Assembly: GCF_004791025.1 (NCBI RefSeq)
Contig: NZ_SRUO01000002.1
Span: forward strand, 434,001 to 498,000
Source: Mesorhizobium sp. M4B.F.Ca.ET.203.01.1.1
Lineage (GTDB): Bacteria > Pseudomonadota > Alphaproteobacteria > Rhizobiales > Rhizobiaceae
Direction of reading: 5' to 3'
DNA: 64,000 nucleotides
The notes beneath the pieces were generated by a model. That model was given only the letters and a program-made list of their open reading frames with translations. It did not search any database and was not told the DNA's origin. Shown piece after piece: positions 1-8,529 of this stretch. The position numbers and the translations under genes were made by a program. How positions within the stretch are numbered: position 1 is the first letter of the stretch; each line of letters starts with the position of its first letter.

Positions 1-233
1 CCGCTACTCTTGCCGTGGCGCTTACGCTGCGCGAGCGCGTCGAGGCCGAATTCGGTGCCATGCCGTTTGTATTGCTGTTCAACAAATCCGATCTGACCGA
101 TCGCTGGGCAATACCGGATGGTGAGATTGACGAACTGAAGCAACGCGGATGGCAAATCTATCTGACAAGCGCGCTTTCGGGCGAACATGTCGACGATGCG
201 TTTCGTCAGCTTGCCTCGATGGTCGCCAAGTAG
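1..233 (+). CDS. Small Ras/Rab-like GTPase, C-terminal part (5' end outside window)
   Basis: The reading frame is open to the left edge, so the start lies outside the window. The last ~75 residues contain the guanine-specificity motif NKSD (G4) followed about 30 residues later by TSALSGEHV (G5-like SAL). This is the normal spacing and order in small Rab/Arf/MglA-type GTPases. The stop codon is only 3 nt before the adenylate cyclase ATG, so the two are almost certainly co-transcribed and probably functionally linked. The P-loop and switch regions are not visible, so GTPase competence cannot be judged. Confidence 0.7.
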   Translation, partial: ATLAVALTLRERVEAEFGAMPFVLLFNKSDLTDRWAIPDGEIDELKQRGWQIYLTSALSGEHVDDAFRQLASMVAK

Positions 234-236
234 ACC

Positions 237-1307
237 ATGGCTAGGTTGCCGAAAGAAGTCAGAAGCTGGATATACGATTTCTTCTCTAAGGAGCGTTCTG
301 CGGCATATCTAAAAATCGACGCCCGGCAATGCATAGAAGCGAAGGGCGGCAACCTTGGATATTACGGGCTTTTGTCGCTTCGCACTGGCGAGCCCGTTGC
401 CGATCAACTCGAAATCATGGAAGGGCTGCTGCCTTGCCCAGAGCTTCCATTCCATTTGCCCATGATGGAACTGCCCGGCGGGCGTGTCGCGGACCTTCAT
501 TTCTTTGACGACAGCGGCTCGGTGTGGCTGCTCTTTCTCGACGCCACGCCCGAACGCGACCATCAGCAGCGGCTTCAGCAGAAGGCTTATGAAATGACGC
601 TCCTGCAGGAGAGGGAGCGTGAACTCAATGCGAAGCTGCAATCGACGAACGAGGCGTTAAGGGAGAGCCAGGAGGGTTTGTCGCGCGAATACCGCCGTGC
701 CGAATCCCTGCTCCTCAACATTCTTCCGGCGTCGATCGCGGAGCGGCTGAAAGCGGACGAGCAAATTGCAGACAACCACGCGGAGGTCAGTGTGCTTTTT
801 GCCGACATCGTCGGCTTTACCGAAAGAGCGCGGAGCGTCGGAGCCGCGACGACGATCGCTATCCTGAATTACTTCTTCAGGGCGGCCGATCTGCTCTCGG
901 AACAATACGGCTGCGAAAAGATCAAAACCATCGGCGATTGTGTCATGGCGGTCGCTGGCCTGCCGGTCGCGCGATCCGATCATGCGCAAGCCATTGCGAA
1001 TTATGCGCTTGAGCTGCGGGAGGCGGCCAGGCGAGAGCGCTTCGCAGGCGAAGCGCTACGTCTCAGAATTGGAATTCACTCCGGACCGATCGTGGCGGGC
1101 GTCATAGGCAAAAGGCGGTTTGTCTATGACCTGTGGGGCGACACCGTTAATCTCGCCGCGCGCATTCAAAAGGCCGCGGAGCCCGATGAAATCCGTATTT
1201 CTGATGCAACCCACCAATTGCTCGGACCGGATTTTGCTTGCGAGCCGCTCGGGGAAACGGAATTGCGTGGCACAGGTCTGGTGCGAATGTGGCGGCTCCC
1301 GGCCTGA
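237..1307 (+). CDS. Class III adenylate cyclase with N-terminal sensor-like domain and coiled coil
   Basis: Makes cAMP from ATP. The ~110-residue N-terminal region has PAS-like alternating strands and is followed by a charged coiled coil (about residues 105-160), then a class III cyclase catalytic domain. Catalytic residues are intact: metal-binding Asp190 (FADIVGFT) and Asp234 (KTIGD), adenine-selecting Lys230 and Asp298 (YDLWGDTVNLAAR), and transition-state Asn305 and Arg309. The Lys/Asp pair points to adenylate rather than guanylate cyclase. There are no membrane segments, so the enzyme is predicted cytosolic. It lies 3 nt after the small GTPase gene, suggesting GTPase-controlled cAMP signalling (inference). 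The convergent neighbour is an HD phosphohydrolase. Confidence 0.9.
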   Translation: MARLPKEVRSWIYDFFSKERSAAYLKIDARQCIEAKGGNLGYYGLLSLRTGEPVADQLEIMEGLLPCPELPFHLPMMELPGGRVADLHFFDDSGSVWLLFLDATPERDHQQRLQQKAYEMTLLQERERELNAKLQSTNEALRESQEGLSREYRRAESLLLNILPASIAERLKADEQIADNHAEVSVLFADIVGFTERARSVGAATTIAILNYFFRAADLLSEQYGCEKIKTIGDCVMAVAGLPVARSDHAQAIANYALELREAARRERFAGEALRLRIGIHSGPIVAGVIGKRRFVYDLWGDTVNLAARIQKAAEPDEIRISDATHQLLGPDFACEPLGETELRGTGLVRMWRLPA

Positions 1308-1416
1308 TTTGCCGCTTGGGACCACGACCACGGCGGATGCGGGCCTGGCGACGATGCCTGACAGCCGCCGCATGCAACCTTTGCGGGCCGGCGGAAAGGG
1401 AAACGATCCCAGGCTC

Positions 1417-2304
1417 TTAAGTTTCCACCAAATGGCTTGCCGAGGTGGGCTGCAACAGGCCGGGGAACGGCCCGATCCTGGCCGGGCGATGCCCGGACTG
1501 GAAGAGGTTGCTGTGGAGGTTGGCAATCCACTGTTTGCCTTCCGTCGTCAGCTCCAGATAGCGGATCGCGTCGGCGATGTAAGGCTCGACTTGCAGTGTG
1601 AAGAAATCGGTAAAGAGGGCGCCGAGATCGGCGGCGGTCCTGCAGCCGAGCTTTTCCACCATCCCGATCTCAGAGAACTCCGCAAACAGCGCCGGCAGCT
1701 TGCGGTGGTAAAAGGGATCAGCGAGCTGGCCGATCAGGTCCGCGGCCCTGACCAGCGCAGGCTCGGTGTTGGTGACCTGGTAGGCCGGATCGGTCGGCAC
1801 CGGAAAGCGTGTCATCTCTATCGCCTCGACGATGCGCTCCTCGTTGATGAACTTCGAGGAAGCAAAACGTTGCCGCGCGTAGATCTTGGCGCGGTCGATA
1901 TGATAGGGCGCAAGCACCGCGTCGGAGGCGCCGCGCGGTGGCGTATAGCGGTCGCCGGCCTCGTTAATGACGAAGCTGTCCTCGGTGTCGCCCTCGCACA
2001 CGCCGTGCACCATGCCGATATCGTGGACAAGCAGCGCGCAGGTATAATGCAGCCAGTCATCGGGGGTCAGGGATTCCGAAAGTAGCCGGCCGCGAATGAT
2101 CTGCTGGCCAGCGAGCGTAACCATCAGCGTATGCTCGATGTTGTGATAGAGCGCGTTCGAATTGCCGATGCGCTCCAGGACAAGGCGGGCCGCCCCGCCC
2201 AGGTAGCTCGCATATTCCGGATTGCGATGCGAGAAATACTGGAGGTAGAGTTCCGACAGATAGTCGCCGAGCCGGTCGGCCATGATGGAGATTGGATTGA
2301 GCAT
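1417..2304 (-). CDS. HD-domain metal-dependent phosphohydrolase
   Basis: A 295-residue protein with an HD-type metal site: YHNIEH (His54, His58) followed by LLVHDIGMVHG (His94-Asp95). This is the HNxxH...HD arrangement also used by class I cyclic nucleotide phosphodiesterases. The start at 2304 is chosen because AGGAA sits 8-9 nt upstream; an upstream ATG at 2403 lacks a comparable site. It converges with the adenylate cyclase gene. A cAMP phosphodiesterase is an attractive but unproven role; generic nucleotide hydrolysis is equally compatible. Confidence 0.7.
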   Translation of the reverse strand: MLNPISIMADRLGDYLSELYLQYFSHRNPEYASYLGGAARLVLERIGNSNALYHNIEHTLMVTLAGQQIIRGRLLSESLTPDDWLHYTCALLVHDIGMVHGVCEGDTEDSFVINEAGDRYTPPRGASDAVLAPYHIDRAKIYARQRFASSKFINEERIVEAIEMTRFPVPTDPAYQVTNTEPALVRAADLIGQLADPFYHRKLPALFAEFSEIGMVEKLGCRTAADLGALFTDFFTLQVEPYIADAIRYLELTTEGKQWIANLHSNLFQSGHRPARIGPFPGLLQPTSASHLVET

Positions 2305-2601
2305 GACAATCGTTCCTGACCGCCTTGAAGCGCGGCAAGCCGCGTCCTGCGGCGGCCACCCTAGCACGGTTCCGGCACAGATTTCATAGGACCAAGGCCC
2401 CAAGGCAGCGGCGACTGCCGAATGTTGCCGGGGGGCGGAGATTTTCCTGCTGCCGAGGCTGTCAGGGAGGATAGGCAGACCGGCGATCGCCTCGCATGGT
2501 CGGTGATCAGGCTCGCGACAAGGCCCTTGCTTCCGCTTTCACAGTTTTCGCGTTGGGTTAGATCCGGTGCGGGGCGTCGCCTCCACCGAGTTTTTTCGCC
2601 C

Positions 2602-3204
2602 CTACAGGCCCGCAAGGGCCTGAGCTGTAAGCAGCCGGGCTACCAAGCGGTACTGCTCTACGAAGAACTCATCATTCGTGAACCATTCGGCATAGGGCGC
2701 CATGCGAACGCCCTTCGCTTCGGCATCGTTGATCTGGCTGGCGCCGGCGAAGATTAGCCGTTTGCCGTCCGATGAACGAACCATCTCAGCGCTGACGGTC
2801 ATTGCAATGCCTCGCCCATCGTTAACCGGAACGCTCAATGCGTGGTTGACGTTGATCTTCAGCCTGGCGGAGGCGCCCGATGCCGCGTCTGTCACGCGGT
2901 ATCCCTTGCTGACAAGGTCTTCCTTCGCCTAACTCTCGATGAACTCGCGGAGGTTGGTGCGCGTATCCACGACCTCTTGAAGACGGGAAGTGGCCTCTGC
3001 CACCGTGGCGGGCACTTTCCCCGAACTTGCATTTGCCTCACTTGAATTTGGCGCAAAGACAGTGGCTTTCGACAGCTGCACCGGCTCCACGTAGACGAAG
3101 CCCAAGGAGGCCTTGCTCTGCGGGTCAATGGAGGACGCGACGCAACCTGTAAGAGCGATCGCGACAAGGGCAATAAGACTGCGGCGAAGCAATGGAATCT
3201 CCAA
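2602..3204 (-). pseudogene. Lipoprotein gene split by an in-frame amber codon
   Basis: The first part (3204 to 2929) encodes a lipoprotein signal peptide with lipobox LTGC, then a soluble region ending LREFIES. A TAG follows at 2929-2931. The same frame then continues without a break through AKEDLVSKGYRVTDAASG to a stop at 2602, adding about 108 residues. The join reads as one continuous domain (helix leading to ...AKEDLVSKGY), so this looks like a recent nonsense mutation or a sequencing error in a lipoprotein gene of about 200 codons. Restart at a downstream GTG would give a cytoplasmic fragment with no signal peptide. I do not recognise the family. Confidence 0.6.
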
Positions 3205-3269
3205 ATTTTCAAAGTCGATTCGCTATACTACGGAACAGGTTATTCGGAGAGGGCCACGCGCGTTCACTT

Positions 3270-3397
3270 CGGCCGCGCCGGGCGTCTACATGAAAGCAAT
3301 CTACAAGGATGAGGCCGGCGGCGAATCCACGATCCTGATGAAACTGGATCCCGGCCTTGCACGCTCACGATGAACTCGAGGAAGTGCGCGTGCAGGG
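3270..3397 (+). pseudogene. Frameshifted cupin-domain remnant
   Basis: One frame reads VYMKAIYKDEAGGESTILM followed by KLDPG. The next frame, starting at 3357, continues LHAHDELEEVRVQGGS. Joined by a one-base shift near 3356, they form the metal-binding core of a ChrR-like cupin (LDPG-x-HxHxxxEExxV). Both sides of the domain are missing and the text then changes to antisense LysE-like sequence. The piece is a degraded fragment and is not expected to encode a functional protein. Confidence 0.45.
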
Positions 3398-3556
3398 AGG
3401 CTCGGAAGGCGCAGAGGATGAAGATGGCGCAGAGCGTCAGCATCTGGGCGGCAATGCTGCCGCGCTCCGGAACTGCGGCAGGAAGGCGAGGAAGATCGCC
3501 ACCTTCGGGTTAGTCACGTCCATGACGATGCCACGCATATACGGCGTGCCGGGCGA
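3395..3556 (-). pseudogene. LysE/RhtB amino-acid exporter remnant
   Basis: On the minus strand the text reads MRGIVMDVTNPKVAIFLAF then LPQF, the highly characteristic NPK-FFLAFLPQF segment of LysE/RhtB exporters. After a frameshift near 3470 it continues PERGSIAAQMLTLCAIFIL, the next transmembrane stretch of that family. Only about 55 of the usual ~205 residues remain and no intact frame exists. It abuts the cupin remnant, giving a short stretch made of unrelated gene debris. Confidence 0.6.
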
Positions 3557-3559
3557 ATT

Positions 3560-3715
3560 CTAATCGCGGTCACTGGCGAGACGCCGTCTGCGGTTGCTCA
3601 CGATCGCCGGCGTCCAGCCGAGGCCGCGACAGGTGATCCAAAGCAGAACGGCCTGACCGGCGAGGCCGACGACGATCGAAGCAACGGCTATGCCCGAGAC
3701 GATATCGGAATCCAT
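3560..3715 (-). CDS. Small hypothetical single-pass membrane protein (doubtful)
   Basis: A 51-codon frame from ATG at 3715 encodes one clear hydrophobic segment (IAVASIVVGLAGQAVLLWI) followed by a basic tail (RRRR). It sits beside gene remnants, has no obvious ribosome binding site and no family I recognise. It could equally be a fragment of a larger lost membrane protein. Confidence 0.25.
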   Translation of the reverse strand: MDSDIVSGIAVASIVVGLAGQAVLLWITCRGLGWTPAIVSNRRRRLASDRD

Positions 3716-3903
3716 GTTTGCGAGCCCCCGCCCGGCATGATTACCAGCAGGAAGTATTGGCTCGACCGGCGTGCGAGTCACTTACCGAATAATATGGACT
3801 AGGCCGAAAGGGGTATGTCGTGACGGGCGAAGCAATTCCTGCAAGCGCAGCGGTCGCCGATGGCGACAGCGGGCGCGTCAAGGAGCGCCGTGTTTGTCAC
3901 CTT

Positions 3904-4143
3904 CGTCATCCTGGGGCGGAGCAAGGAGCGAAGCGACGCGCGCAGACCCTGGATCCATGCCGCGACCTGCGCGCCTTGCGACGGTGCAGTTTTTGATCCG
4001 CCGCATTCTACGAAAAGCGTCACGGCATGGATCCTCGGGTCAAGCCCGAGGATGACGAAGCGTTGGCGGAGCCGGAGCACCAGGCGCTGAGAGCGCCGGC
4101 GGACAGCGCACCCCTTCGGGTCAAGCCCGAGGATGACGAAGCG
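3904..4143. repeat. Dispersed palindromic repeat, copy 1
   Basis: Left arm begins CGTCATCCTGGGGCGGAG and runs to GGATCCATGCCGCGACC. The right arm (from about 4018) runs GTCACGGCATGGATCC to GAGGATGACGA, so the outer (CGTCATCC/GGATGACG) and inner (GGATCCATGCCG/CGGCATGGATCC) motifs are inverted. A partial direct duplicate of the right arm (TCGGGTCAAGCCCGAGGATG) follows at about 4115-4135. The same element recurs at 63431-63653, so this is an interspersed non-coding repeat. Together with the remnants upstream it accounts for the gene-poor stretch 3205-4181. Confidence 0.7.
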
Positions 4144-4181
4144 TGGCGCGAGTCTGCGGCAGGTCGCGATGCACGGCCCGC

Positions 4182-4880
4182 TCAGGCGGCCCTGGTCTTC
4201 ACCAGGCTCACGGCAGCCATCAGCGCCTCCGCCGCCTCGACCGACGACCCCGGATTCTGACCGGTGACGAGCCGGCCGTCGACCACCGTGTGCACGCCCC
4301 AATCCTTGACCCTGGAGAAGACCGCGCCGAGCTGGATGAGCTCGTCCTCGACGAGGAAAGGCACGACGTTGGTGAGACCCACGGCCGCTTCCTCGGCGTT
4401 GGTGAAGCCGGTGACATAGCGGCCTTGAACGAACGGGGTGCCGTCGGGATTGGTCACGTGACGCAGGACGCCCGGCGCATGGCAAACGAGGCCGACCGGC
4501 TTGCCGGCGGCAGCGAAGGATTCGATCAGCCTGATCGAATTCGGATCTTCGGCCAGATCCCACAGCGGCCCGTGTCCGCCCGGGTAGAAGACCGTGTCGA
4601 AGTCCTTCTGGTCGATGCTGTCCAGGCGCACCGTTTCCCCAAGCTGCGCCTTGGCAAGCTCGTCGGCGCTGAAGCGCCGCGTAAGGTCGGTCTGGAACAT
4701 CGGCTCGTCGCTCTTCGGGTCGAGAGGCGGCTGGCCGCCCTTCGGCGAGGCGAGCGTGATCTCGGCGCCGGCGTCCTTGAAGACATAATACGGCCCTGCC
4801 AGCTCTTCGAGCCAGAAGCCGGTCTTCTTGCCGGTGTCGCCCAGAGTGTCGTGGGAGGTGAGTACGATGAGGACTTTCAT
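4182..4880 (-). CDS. DJ-1/PfpI (Hsp31-like) family protein
   Basis: 232 residues of the DJ-1/PfpI class I glutamine amidotransferase-like fold. The nucleophile elbow is GLVCHAPG with Cys133 and His134, the acidic partner lies in FWLEEL (Glu25/26), and the YPGGHGPLWDL motif is typical of the Hsp31/YhbO-like subgroup. Members of this family act as glyoxalase III/deglycase or chaperone-like stress proteins; the exact role here is not shown. It is divergent from a LysR regulator, which probably controls it. Confidence 0.85.
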   Translation of the reverse strand: MKVLIVLTSHDTLGDTGKKTGFWLEELAGPYYVFKDAGAEITLASPKGGQPPLDPKSDEPMFQTDLTRRFSADELAKAQLGETVRLDSIDQKDFDTVFYPGGHGPLWDLAEDPNSIRLIESFAAAGKPVGLVCHAPGVLRHVTNPDGTPFVQGRYVTGFTNAEEAAVGLTNVVPFLVEDELIQLGAVFSRVKDWGVHTVVDGRLVTGQNPGSSVEAAEALMAAVSLVKTRAA

Positions 4881-5019
4881 TGTCGCTTGCTTTCGTCAGA
4901 GGATGCCGCGCCGCGAGGCGTCGCCGCCGGTTGATTGGGAGCTCGATCAGCCGCATCGGCTTATCGAGGAGCCGATAATGGCACTTGCCCACATATTTCA
5001 GAAATTTACTTCTTCGATT

Positions 5020-5035
5020 TCAGATATTTATCTGA
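5020..5035. promoter_or_regulatory. Candidate LysR operator (perfect palindrome)
   Basis: TCAGATATTTATCTGA is a perfect 7-bp inverted repeat with a 2-bp centre, 12 bp before the LysR start and within the divergent gap to the DJ-1/PfpI gene. Its position fits autoregulation plus control of the divergent gene. The spacing is tighter than a typical LysR T-N11-A site, so the assignment is tentative. Confidence 0.4.
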
Positions 5036-5047
5036 GATTATATCTCG

Positions 5048-5959
5048 ATGAGATACGACCTGAACCTGCTCCCGGTTTTCCTGGCCCTGATGGAGGAGCG
5101 CAGCGTGACACGGGCGGCAGCGCGGCTGGGCATCACGCAGCCGGCGCTGTCCAATTCGTTGAACCGCCTGCGCGACACCCTGCGGGATCCGCTGTTCATC
5201 CGGGAACGCTACGGCATAAAGCCGACGCAGCTCGCCGAGGAGATCGCGCCGACGATCGAGGCGGCGCTGGCGCAACTGGACGATCTCATCCTGAACCAGC
5301 AGGAGTTCCAGCCGGCAACCACCGAACGACTGTTCACCCTTGCCCCCAACAGCTACGTGGAGATCGTGCTGATGCCGGCGCTGGTGGCGAGGGCGCGCGA
5401 ACGAGCGCCGGGGATCAAGCTGCGCATGACGGCCTTCGGCAACGATCTGGCCGAGACCGGGGTCATTTCCGGCACCACGGCCATGGTGCTCGGCCGGATC
5501 GTCGATCCGCCGGACAACCTCGTCGTCCAGCATCTCATGGACGATGGGCTGGCCTGCGTGGTGCGCAAGGACCATCCCGGCGTGCGGGACCGGATTTCCC
5601 GAGAACAGTACGAAATGCTCAAGCATGTGAACGTGCTGCCGCCGGGCCGGCTGCGCGCGGGTGTCTTCCAGGCATTGGGGCAGCAAAACCTCAAGCGCGA
5701 GGTTGCGGTTTCCGTCACGCATTTCCTTGCCGTGCCGGAGATGCTTGCCGTCACCGACTATTGCGCAACGCTGCCGAAGCTTATCTGCCGCAGTCTGGAG
5801 CGCGATCCCCGGCTGAAGGGGCTGCCGACGCCGGTCGACCTCGGCACCTTTCCGGTGGAGATGGCCTGGCACGTTCGCTACCGCCACGACCCCGCCCACA
5901 GGTGGTTGCGCTCGCTGATCGGCGAGCTGGCAAAGGAAATGACGGCGCAAGTCCCCTGA
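5048..5959 (+). CDS. LysR-family transcriptional regulator
   Basis: 303 residues with an N-terminal winged helix-turn-helix (VTRAAARLGITQPALSNSLN) and a C-terminal periplasmic-binding-like effector domain. The N-terminus MRYDLNLLPVFLALMEERSV resembles the NodD/LinR-like branch, which often senses aromatic compounds. It is divergent from the DJ-1/PfpI gene with a palindrome in between, so that gene is the likely target. Confidence 0.9.
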   Translation: MRYDLNLLPVFLALMEERSVTRAAARLGITQPALSNSLNRLRDTLRDPLFIRERYGIKPTQLAEEIAPTIEAALAQLDDLILNQQEFQPATTERLFTLAPNSYVEIVLMPALVARARERAPGIKLRMTAFGNDLAETGVISGTTAMVLGRIVDPPDNLVVQHLMDDGLACVVRKDHPGVRDRISREQYEMLKHVNVLPPGRLRAGVFQALGQQNLKREVAVSVTHFLAVPEMLAVTDYCATLPKLICRSLERDPRLKGLPTPVDLGTFPVEMAWHVRYRHDPAHRWLRSLIGELAKEMTAQVP

Positions 5960-6060
5960 GAGCGCCTTTCTGGTTCGGCGCGTGTTGCTCGAGCCTGTCC
6001 CCCACAAGGTGGGGGCCGCGTAGCGGTCGGAGAGGGGGATGGCGCTGCCCAGACCCCCCC

Positions 6061-6477
6061 TCACGCCCCCAGCGTCGGCTCCGTATTCACCTCCAGCGCC
6101 TCTTCCGCTTCGTCCTCCTCGCCGAGCACCTCCTCATGCACCCCCAGCGCCTGCCCGATCCACACCGGGTCGACCGTGTGGTCTCGCTTGGGGTTGGTGG
6201 TGTTGGGGTGGATGAGGATGCTCAAGCCGCCGTGGTTCAGCATCAGCCATGGCACCAGCGTGGCGAAAACCGCGTTGGCGAAGGAGACCTGGTACATGGC
6301 CTGCTGGTGCGGACCGACTGGCTCGTCGCGCCAGTTGCCCAGGCGCACGCGGAAGCGTTCCGCGATGCGCAGGCGCAGCCATTCGGCATGCTGCCGCTCA
6401 GGCTGCCCGGCGTAGTAGATATGGGCGTGATAGCTGGCGATCTCCGCAAGCTGCCTCGGACTGTTTTTCTCGTTCAC
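6061..6477 (-). CDS. DOPA 4,5-dioxygenase-like protein
   Basis: 138 residues with SYHAHIYY near the start and LMLNHGGLSILIHPNT further on. These give the conserved His residues of the DOPA 4,5-dioxygenase family (extradiol ring cleavage in betalain-type pathways; bacterial members mostly uncharacterised). The GTG start at 6477 is chosen because GGGGAGGA precedes it and the conserved domain begins 15 residues later; the longer open frame upstream lacks conserved features. An acidic tail (EEDEAEEALE) ends the protein. Confidence 0.75.
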   Translation of the reverse strand: MNEKNSPRQLAEIASYHAHIYYAGQPERQHAEWLRLRIAERFRVRLGNWRDEPVGPHQQAMYQVSFANAVFATLVPWLMLNHGGLSILIHPNTTNPKRDHTVDPVWIGQALGVHEEVLGEEDEAEEALEVNTEPTLGA

Positions 6478-6701
6478 CGCGATCCTCCCCTTCGATTGGT
6501 GTCGCGCCCGGCTCTCCCAGGCCCTCCAGGCAGCCTCGCGCGCTTGGCGGACTTGAGTCAATTCAAAGGCGAATGGCCGCCTTTTGCCAATCCTGCCAAA
6601 GTCGAAAGTCCGGCCCGCCGACATCTTGACGAAAACTGGTGCGCCTGATGAGACATGGTGCAATCGGTTCCAGGGGGAGATGGGCAAGCGGTGGGCAGGC
6701 T

Positions 6702-7802
6702 GTGAAGCGCGTTTTTCGTTTGCTTGCCGCTGTTATCATGGCGTCCGGGCTGACCGGTTGCACCAGCATCTCCTACTACGCGCAGTCGCTGCAGGGTCAT
6801 GTCGAGATCATGGCCGCGCGGAAAGATGTCGGAACGCTCGTCCAGGATCCTTCGACGCCTCAGGCCTTGCGCGCCAGGCTGACGTCGGCGAGCGCCATCA
6901 GGCGGTTTGCGACGGATGAGCTGGCGCTGCCCGACAACAGCAGCTACCGCAGCTATGTCGACATCCATCGCGACGCCGTGACCTGGGCCGTTTTCGCCGC
7001 GCCGCAGTTCTCGCTTGCGCCGCGCACATGGTGCTTTCCAGTGTTCGGCTGCGTTCCATACCGGGGCTACTTTGCCCGCAAAGCCGCGACCGAAAGCGCG
7101 CTCGAACTGCACAGGCAGGGGCTGGACGTCTATGTCACCGGCATCACCGCCTATTCCACGCTGGGCTGGTCGAGCGACCCGCTGCTCAGCACCATGCTCG
7201 GTCAGGACGACACCTATCTCGCCAGCCTGATCTTTCATGAACTGGCGCATCAGCGCCTTTATGTCGACGGCGACTCCGCCTTCAACGAGGCCTTCGCGGT
7301 TGCCGTCGAAACCACCGGCGTCAGGAAATGGCTGCGCGCCGCTGGCGATCGCGCCGGATTGCGCCGCTACGAAGCCGATCGCAGGCGCAGGGCCGATTTT
7401 CTCGCACTGCTGGCGAAAACCCGCGACGAGCTGGGGCAGGTCTATGAAAGCTCCCGCAGCCCGGAGCAGATGGCGGCCGCCAAGGCTGCCGCGATCGACA
7501 GGCTGCGCATGCGCTATCGGCAGCTGCGCGACCGGCGCTGGGCGGGATATCGGGGCTACGACGCCTGGTTCTCGGCCCCGATCAACAACGCAAAGCTCGC
7601 CGCGACCGCCGTCTACGGCGAACAGGTTCCGGCCTTTCTTCGCCTGTTCGACCTGTGCGCCGGCGACTATCCGAGGTTCTACGCTTCCGTTCGACGCATC
7701 GCCGATCTGCCCCAACCTTCCCGTGCCGAAGCGCTCAAGACTGCCGCTACCTGTGATCGACCGGGCGCCGGGACCGCGGCCGCGCGGCCTAACGCTTTCT
7801 GA
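6702..7802 (+). CDS. COG4324-type Zn-aminopeptidase lipoprotein
   Basis: The N-terminus is a lipoprotein signal (KRVFRLLAAVIMASGLTGC). The ~345-residue mature region carries the zinc-protease signature HELAHQ followed by NEAFA, as in the predicted aminopeptidase family COG4324 (DUF2265). It is expected in the periplasm, anchored to a membrane. The GTG at 6702 is preferred since it places the signal peptide at the N-terminus; an ATG at 6639 would add 21 unlikely residues. The 3' end overlaps the convergent methyltransferase by 14 bp. Confidence 0.75.
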   Translation: MKRVFRLLAAVIMASGLTGCTSISYYAQSLQGHVEIMAARKDVGTLVQDPSTPQALRARLTSASAIRRFATDELALPDNSSYRSYVDIHRDAVTWAVFAAPQFSLAPRTWCFPVFGCVPYRGYFARKAATESALELHRQGLDVYVTGITAYSTLGWSSDPLLSTMLGQDDTYLASLIFHELAHQRLYVDGDSAFNEAFAVAVETTGVRKWLRAAGDRAGLRRYEADRRRRADFLALLAKTRDELGQVYESSRSPEQMAAAKAAAIDRLRMRYRQLRDRRWAGYRGYDAWFSAPINNAKLAATAVYGEQVPAFLRLFDLCAGDYPRFYASVRRIADLPQPSRAEALKTAATCDRPGAGTAAARPNAF

Positions 7803-8436
7803 AGAAACCGGACAGGATGTTCGGACCCGCTTCGCCGGGCCGCAGCCTGATCCCGTCCTCGAACGAGTTCAGCGTCACGCACTCGAAGCCGTGGTGCGCG
7901 AGCAGCGCCACCAGCGAGCCGCGGTCGAAATGGTGCAGGTGCTCGTCGGGCAGGCGCATGCGCCAGGTCTGGAACCACGCATCGCCGTCGGCGCCGAGCT
8001 CGCGCCAGCGGCAATAGGGCACGGCGATGGCCAGGTGGCGGGCCTTGAGGCGGGCGAGGAAACTCAGGTCCGGTATATGCTCGAGCACGTCGAACATGGC
8101 GACGAGATCCCACGAGCTGGCGAGCGCCTCATCCCAATCGACGAAGCGGACGCCCTGCGGCAGCGGAAACCTGGCGATGTCGCAGCCGGCGCAGTCGGCG
8201 ACGCCGGTTATCTTCGCCGCTTCGACGAACGTGCCGGTGCCGTAGCCGATCTCCAGCACCGACCGGGGAATCTCGCCGGTGACGCCCAGCACCCAGCCAA
8301 GCCGCTGATAGCCGAGCTTGATGGTCCGGTCGCTCAAATCCTCGTAATAGGAGATGTATTGCTTGTCGTACTTGATCGGGGTGAAGTCGATCTGGTGGAT
8401 CACGCCGAACCCGTCCAGCTCGTAGTTGTCCAGCAT
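7789..8436 (-). CDS. Class I SAM-dependent methyltransferase
   Basis: 215 residues with the SAM-binding glycine motif VLEIGYGTGTF, acidic loop motif AGCDIARF and FDVLEHIPD (post-motif), matching the UbiG/Methyltransf_23-like group. A strong GGAGGG precedes the ATG. The substrate is unknown. The pattern resembles methyltransferases found near glycosyltransferases, two of which lie 2.4 kb away, but the ABC exporter gene intervenes. Confidence 0.8.
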   Translation of the reverse strand: MLDNYELDGFGVIHQIDFTPIKYDKQYISYYEDLSDRTIKLGYQRLGWVLGVTGEIPRSVLEIGYGTGTFVEAAKITGVADCAGCDIARFPLPQGVRFVDWDEALASSWDLVAMFDVLEHIPDLSFLARLKARHLAIAVPYCRWRELGADGDAWFQTWRMRLPDEHLHHFDRGSLVALLAHHGFECVTLNSFEDGIRLRPGEAGPNILSGFFRKR

Positions 8437-8529
8437 TCGCGTGCGCCCTCCGCAGTGCGGATTCCTTACATGGCGGAGCTAAACGCAAGGTAACCGGCCG
8501 AGCCGGCCAAAGAATCGAACCAGCGGGCC

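Noticed and set aside
3771..4260. Several short + frames over the repeat region
   Set aside because: They translate repeat arms (for example the PRVKPEDDE pattern) and appear in several frames, as expected for palindromic non-coding repeats.
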